Assembly (NCBI RefSeq): GCF_020216685.1 | Contig: NZ_JAIWNS010000214.1 | Span: forward strand, 1 to 8,212 | From: Methanospirillum hungatei | Lineage (GTDB): Archaea > Halobacteriota > Methanomicrobia > Methanomicrobiales > Methanospirillaceae | Length of the DNA stretch: 8,212 nucleotides | Reading direction: 5' to 3' | Shown: one piece after another, positions 5,270 to 8,212 of the stretch | Layout: the number at the start of each line of letters is the position of its first letter | Numbering within the stretch: the stretch's first letter is position 1 | Translations under genes and position numbers: made by a program | The notes under the pieces: generated by a model | What the model was told of the DNA's origin: nothing | Databases searched by the model: none | Seen by the model: the letters and a program-made list of their open reading frames with translations, nothing else

Positions 5270-5743
5270 TCAGATCTTTGTCGGTTCACTAAAGAACATG
5301 ACGGCCGTTGTTGTATTGTTGGATGATGACTCTGAACCAGTGTTCTTGTTTTTCCCTTCCTTCAGCCAGGGTTTCGTCTCCATCAGTTCATCATGCAGGG
5401 CCTGGAGTTCAGGGTCTACTTCAAGAGTGGCAAATGAATCATCAATGTGACATGCCGGACAGTAGCTTTTCGTCTGTACCGATGAGCCGCTGGATGAACT
5501 CGTTCCGTTCGTCTCCTCATTTAATGCATCAGAGTATTTGCTGAGATGCCCGTGCACCATCTCCCACCAGCAGCAATACATGGCAGCGGAGATTGGATTG
5601 TTGGGATCGTACTCAAACTGCCAGTATCCGTTCCAGTTTGGGGTGTTTGGAGATACGTGGGGGATTGACCAGGCGGCACTTACTGGTGAAATCAGGCAGA
5701 CTACCATGACGATCAAGAGTGAAAATATAAAGAGAACCTTCAT
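5270..5743 (-). CDS. Small exported protein with a CPACH motif, function unknown
   Basis: A 157-residue protein from the ATG at 5743; an in-frame TTG at 5752 would add three residues and is less likely. Residues 1-23 are a signal peptide, with core VLFIFSLLIVMVVCLI and cleavage likely after VSA. The mature part starts aromatic-rich (WNGYWQFEYDPNNP), has a Cys pair in YCCWWE (57-58), a Ser/Gly linker with an NGTS sequon, and YCPACH with C95, C98 and H99. An acidic helical stretch (about 106-130) and an NNTTT sequon follow. C-x-x-C-H is the attachment motif for c-type haem, but a single copy in a hydrophilic protein, in a lineage generally considered cytochrome-free, fits a metal site or disulfide at least as well. 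No family is recognised. It lies 33 bases after the acylphosphatase gene and upstream of the RDD gene. Confidence 0.78.
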   Translation of the reverse strand: MKVLFIFSLLIVMVVCLISPVSAAWSIPHVSPNTPNWNGYWQFEYDPNNPISAAMYCCWWEMVHGHLSKYSDALNEETNGTSSSSGSSVQTKSYCPACHIDDSFATLEVDPELQALHDELMETKPWLKEGKNKNTGSESSSNNTTTAVMFFSEPTKI

Positions 5744-5776
5744 AATTATCAATCATCTTTCAAACCAATAAAACTA

Positions 5777-6052
5777 TCAATCTCTTCTGATAGTAAAGAA
5801 TGAATATCCACAGACCTCTTTCTCCTGAACCTGAACATTCCTCACTTGTATCGCTCCCTGCCTGGTGTGGGAGATTGTCCGGATAAATGTCTCAAGAACG
5901 TCTGTTTTCCCTTCCGCATCGATCTCTACCGTCCCATCCGGGAGGTTTCTCACCCACCCCATGATCCTCATGTCCTCTGCAATATCCTGGACATAATACC
6001 TGAACCCGACTCCCTGAACCTGTCCTGAGACGATCATAGATACCCGTTTCAT
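5777..6052 (-). CDS. acyP: Acylphosphatase
   Basis: Acylphosphatase hydrolyses acyl phosphates such as acetyl or carbamoyl phosphate in the cytoplasm. The 91-residue length is normal. The first loop, GQVQGVGFRYY (10-20), holds the phosphate-binding loop and catalytic R18. The second signature, GWVRNLPDGTVEIDAEG, supplies N36. Both essential residues are present, and the C-terminal YSFFTIRRD strand closes the ferredoxin-like fold. The ATG at 6052 places the family N terminus correctly. There is no Shine-Dalgarno sequence, and a TATA-like palindrome about 33 bases upstream suggests a leaderless or nearly leaderless message. The gene is divergent from the diadenylate cyclase gene and may be transcribed together with the CPACH protein gene 33 bases downstream. 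Confidence 0.96.
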   Translation of the reverse strand: MKRVSMIVSGQVQGVGFRYYVQDIAEDMRIMGWVRNLPDGTVEIDAEGKTDVLETFIRTISHTRQGAIQVRNVQVQEKEVCGYSFFTIRRD

Positions 6053-6078
6053 GAGGAGAATGTTTGTTCAGTATCCTT

Positions 6079-6092
6079 TGAATATATATTCA
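6079..6092 (-). promoter_or_regulatory. TATA box of acyP in a perfect palindrome
   Basis: GAATATATATTC with its flanking bases lies about 33 bases before the acyP ATG, the expected place for the TATA element of a leaderless archaeal gene. The palindrome means it could also be read toward the divergent diadenylate cyclase gene, though it lies about 80 bases from that start. Confidence 0.5.
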
Positions 6093-6106
6093 GCCAGAGA
6101 GCTCAT

Positions 6107-6114
6107 CTTATATC
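6107..6114 (+). promoter_or_regulatory. Candidate TATA box of the PAS-diadenylate cyclase gene
   Basis: CTTATATC lies about 55 bases before the ATG at 6166, which would give a leader of about 30 bases. It sits in the 113-base divergent region shared with acyP. No clear ribosome site is seen before the ATG. Confidence 0.35.
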
Positions 6115-6165
6115 CCGTAGCAAGATATCTGTAATAACAAAGAGCGGGATCCGGTTCTGTTCATC

Positions 6166-7788
6166 ATGGTAAAAATCCTTCTTGTCAACGACAAAAGTAA
6201 GGACGCTTCCTCCATTCAGTCTCACCTGTCTGACAATCTTCAGATTGAATTGTGGGAGGTCAGATCTATTGCTGAAGGAGAGGAAAAATATCAGGCTATC
6301 ACTCCTGACATAATTCTCGTGCCATTCGCCGGGGAGGATGATATGAGTCGTATCGTCAGCTGGCAGCGTCAGTGTATGGTGCACGGATATCATCCCGGTT
6401 TTCTCTTTTACATTATACAGAATAACAACGCCATCTTTTTTGATATATCGCAGGGGAGTTTTATAGTTCCTCTTCAGGAGTCAGATGCATCCCGTCAGAT
6501 CTTTGCATCGATTCGGCAGGTATCAGGACGGGCAAAGGTAGAGCGATCTCTTCGGGAAGACTATGATCATCATAACCGGATCATCAGCACGATGCCCCTC
6601 TCCTGTCTGGAGGTCCGGGGAGGAACTGTCACCCGGGTGAATCCGGCTTTTCTTCAGGGATCCGGGTATGATGAGCATGAAATTCTCGGGCATGCTCCTG
6701 ATACATGGCTGATGAATGGACAGACTGTAAGAGATGAACTCTTTCGTCAACCGGGCCTTCATACATCTCTTGAAGGGATGATCCGGAAGAAAGATGGAAA
6801 GGAGATGCCTTGTCGGATCACGGTGCATTCTTTCCATGAGGATAACCCGGGAGACGGAATCTGGTTTATTGAGGACCGTAGTGATTATGCTGCTCTTCAT
6901 TCTGCACTCAGAGAGACTGAGTATACATGCCGGGAACAACTGTATCTTGCTGAAACTCTGGTCATCAGACTTGATCCGGATGGATTTATCACCTTTGTCA
7001 ACCCTTCAGCGGTCAGGTGTTTTGGATATGAGATGGATGAGTTGACAGGAATTAGTATCGGAGTACTTTTTCCGCCCTGGGCGATACAGAATGTGATAAA
7101 TCCGGCATCTCTGTTTCTTGAAGTATCTGACGAATCCTCATCAGCCCTGCATATTTTTGAACATTGTAAAAAGAATGGAAATCATCTCTGGATTGCCTGG
7201 ACCAGCCGGGGATTGTATGACTCTGACAATACTCTGACCGGGATCATCTGTGTGGGCACTGATATGACCGAACAGGTATCAAGCGGGGAAGAGAGGATAT
7301 CAACCCGGGCCTGGCGTGATCGGATCCTTTCCTTTACCGACATCTCACCAGAAGCGTTTGATGCAGTGCTTCAGGCTTGTATTGAAATCGGAAGAGAAGG
7401 GCGGGAAGGAAAGACCATCGGAACCTCTTTTCTTATCGGTGATTCAGAAGAAGTACTGAAGCGATCCCGTCAGTTGATATTAAATCCGTTCGCCGGTCAT
7501 CCTCCTGAAATGAGAAATATTGCTGTTCCTGATGTCAGAGAGATGTTGAAAGAATATGCGCTTTTGGACGGTGCATTTGTTGTGAGCGGGAATGGTCTGC
7601 TGGAGGCGGCAGGACGATATATCACCGTCGATACCTCACTTATATCTCTACCGAAAGGAATGGGGACCCGTCATTCATCAGTCGCAGCGCTTACGTATGT
7701 TACCGATGCAATCGGGTTTGTGGTGTCTGAAAGCGGCGGGAAGGTATCGATCATGAAAAAAGGGAAAATAGTGAAGGTTATTGCCTGA
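6166..7788 (+). CDS. Receiver-like/PAS/PAS/diadenylate cyclase (DisA_N, DAC) fusion; probable c-di-AMP synthase
   Basis: A 540-residue soluble protein. Residues 1-118 resemble a response-regulator receiver (MVKILLVNDK; TPDIILVPF at 46-54) but lack the phospho-acceptor Asp (Pro53 in its place) and the usual Lys of the K-P motif (FIVPLQ), so this is a pseudo-receiver. PAS 1 spans about 134-240 (VNPAFLQGSGYDEHEILGH, RKKDGKEMPC) and PAS 2 about 258-371 (FVNPSAVRCFGYEMDELTG, ending GTDMTEQ). Residues about 395-540 are a DisA_N domain of the archaeal DacZ type: GTSFLIGDSEEVLKRSRQLI, then LKEYALLDGAFVVSGNG with DGA at 468-470, then PKGMGTRHSSVAALT with R502-H503. Such domains condense two ATP into cyclic di-AMP. 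The third residue of the bacterial RHR motif is Ser here. There are no membrane segments. The gene is divergent from acyP and convergent with rubredoxin (one-base gap). The cyclase fold is very likely; activity and signal are inferred. Confidence 0.9.
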   Translation: MVKILLVNDKSKDASSIQSHLSDNLQIELWEVRSIAEGEEKYQAITPDIILVPFAGEDDMSRIVSWQRQCMVHGYHPGFLFYIIQNNNAIFFDISQGSFIVPLQESDASRQIFASIRQVSGRAKVERSLREDYDHHNRIISTMPLSCLEVRGGTVTRVNPAFLQGSGYDEHEILGHAPDTWLMNGQTVRDELFRQPGLHTSLEGMIRKKDGKEMPCRITVHSFHEDNPGDGIWFIEDRSDYAALHSALRETEYTCREQLYLAETLVIRLDPDGFITFVNPSAVRCFGYEMDELTGISIGVLFPPWAIQNVINPASLFLEVSDESSSALHIFEHCKKNGNHLWIAWTSRGLYDSDNTLTGIICVGTDMTEQVSSGEERISTRAWRDRILSFTDISPEAFDAVLQACIEIGREGREGKTIGTSFLIGDSEEVLKRSRQLILNPFAGHPPEMRNIAVPDVREMLKEYALLDGAFVVSGNGLLEAAGRYITVDTSLISLPKGMGTRHSSVAALTYVTDAIGFVVSESGGKVSIMKKGKIVKVIA

Positions 7789-7789
7789 A

Positions 7790-7942
7790 TCAGACCGGTC
7801 GAAAGAGTCTTTTTGCCGCAAGACAGACCGGGCATACCCATTCCTGTGGCAGGTTTTCAAAATCAGTTCCGGCAGGAGCATCCTTATCCCCGATGACCGG
7901 ATCGTACACATGGCCGCAGATACTGCATTTCATCTTTTGCAT
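7790..7942 (-). CDS. Rubredoxin
   Basis: A 50-residue electron carrier with one iron held by four cysteines, acting in the cytoplasm, often in oxygen or peroxide detoxification chains of anaerobes. The two knuckles are CSICG near the N terminus and CPVC near the C terminus. Between them are the family hallmarks YDP ([16 protein letters not shown]) and [13 protein letters not shown]. The length is typical. The last residues, AAKRLFRPV, match the usual ending with its conserved F-x-P-V. The ATG at 7942 gives MQKMKC; an in-frame ATG at 7933 is the alternative. No Shine-Dalgarno is visible; AT-rich sequence with TTTAAT near 7967-7972 could be a TATA box, implying a leaderless message. The gene starts 24 bases after the histidine kinase on the same strand, so co-transcription is also possible. 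No partner redox enzyme is in the window. Confidence 0.95.
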   Translation of the reverse strand: MQKMKCSICGHVYDPVIGDKDAPAGTDFENLPQEWVCPVCLAAKRLFRPV

Positions 7943-7966
7943 AGCAGGTAGTAGGTATTATGATGA

Positions 7967-8212
7967 TTAAATCATATGGTCTTGGGGTTCATGTTTCCAT
8001 AATCCCTTCGGGATAGATATCTCAAACCTGGCACCTTCTCCAAAGGTTCCTGTTTCAATAATTGAAAACCCGGAAATGTTTACGATCTCCCTGGCAAGAA
8101 AGAGTCCGTACCCCGTATTGCTTCCAAATCCCCGTTCAAAGATCTTTTCTTTATTACTGACAGCGATTCCATATCCGTCATCCTCATACACAAGCGTCAT
8201 ATCACCATCAGT
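7967..8212 (-). CDS. Sensor histidine kinase, C-terminal ATPase part (5' end outside window)
   Basis: The frame runs in from the right edge and ends with TAA at 7969-7967, giving 81 residues of a GHKL/HATPase_c domain. Visible boxes are VYEDDGYGI (the G1-type ATP-binding box), KEKIFERGFGSNTGYGLFLAREI (F box and G2 box), and GTFGEGARFEISIP (G3 box). The combination GFGSNTGYGLFLAREIV is typical of the PAS-type sensor kinases that are abundant in Methanomicrobiales. The histidine-containing domain and any sensor domains lie outside the window, so the signal cannot be stated. It is followed by the rubredoxin gene on the same strand. An ATG at 8200 is internal and not the start. Confidence 0.93.
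   Translation of the reverse strand, partial: TDGDMTLVYEDDGYGIAVSNKEKIFERGFGSNTGYGLFLAREIVNISGFSIIETGTFGEGARFEISIPKGLWKHEPQDHMI

Noticed and set aside
6523..6939. 138-codon minus-strand frame inside the PAS region
   Set aside because: Shadow of the PAS domains on the plus strand, without a recognisable family or ribosome site.
1..8212. CRISPR array, insertion sequence or integrase attachment site
   Set aside because: No regularly spaced repeats, transposase or integrase motifs were seen. The tRNA-Thr 3' end is not visibly duplicated elsewhere in the window.

Overview
The window looks like chromosomal DNA of a methanogenic archaeon of the Methanomicrobiales, most likely Methanospirillum-like. 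The evidence is moderate GC with AT-rich intergenic DNA, a tRNA-Thr without encoded CCA, archaeal TATA-like boxes, several starts without a Shine-Dalgarno sequence, an archaeal-type RNase HII ending in a PCNA-binding motif, a DacZ-like diadenylate cyclase domain, a rubredoxin, and a PAS-kinase-style ATPase tail. The species is an inference from general family knowledge; no search was possible.

Left part (1-1870), accessory in character. After the possible tail of a plus-strand gene (ends at 65) comes a minus-strand operon of three genes with 4-base ATGA overlaps: a winged-helix regulator (1490-1152), a YwgA/Panacea-like protein (1155-616) and a MazF/PemK-type endoribonuclease gene (619-290). 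This has the layout of a regulated toxin-antitoxin module. The toxin gene has an in-frame TGA at codon 13, just before its conserved HEQAGKR segment, so the locus looks like an inactivated or domesticated toxin next to an apparently intact antitoxin candidate. About 370 bases with no convincing gene follow.

Middle part (1870-5190), mostly core-like. It holds tRNA-Thr(GGT) on the minus strand, then rnhB and an M50 (site-2 protease type) membrane metalloprotease with a PDZ domain on the plus strand. Next comes a small exported protein ending in CGPC, which converges on an RDD-family membrane protein. A second small exported protein with a CPACH motif lies upstream of the RDD gene on the minus strand, so two cysteine-containing exported proteins flank one membrane protein.

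Right part (5777-8212), signalling. An acylphosphatase gene (minus) is divergent from a 540-residue plus-strand protein. That protein joins a degenerate receiver-like domain, two PAS domains and a C-terminal DisA_N/DAC diadenylate cyclase domain, and is probably a sensor-controlled c-di-AMP synthase. Its stop codon is one base from the end of a convergent 50-residue rubredoxin gene, which lies behind the 3' end of a PAS-kinase-type histidine kinase that runs off the window. The two observations most worth following are this cyclase fusion and the broken three-gene toxin-antitoxin operon.
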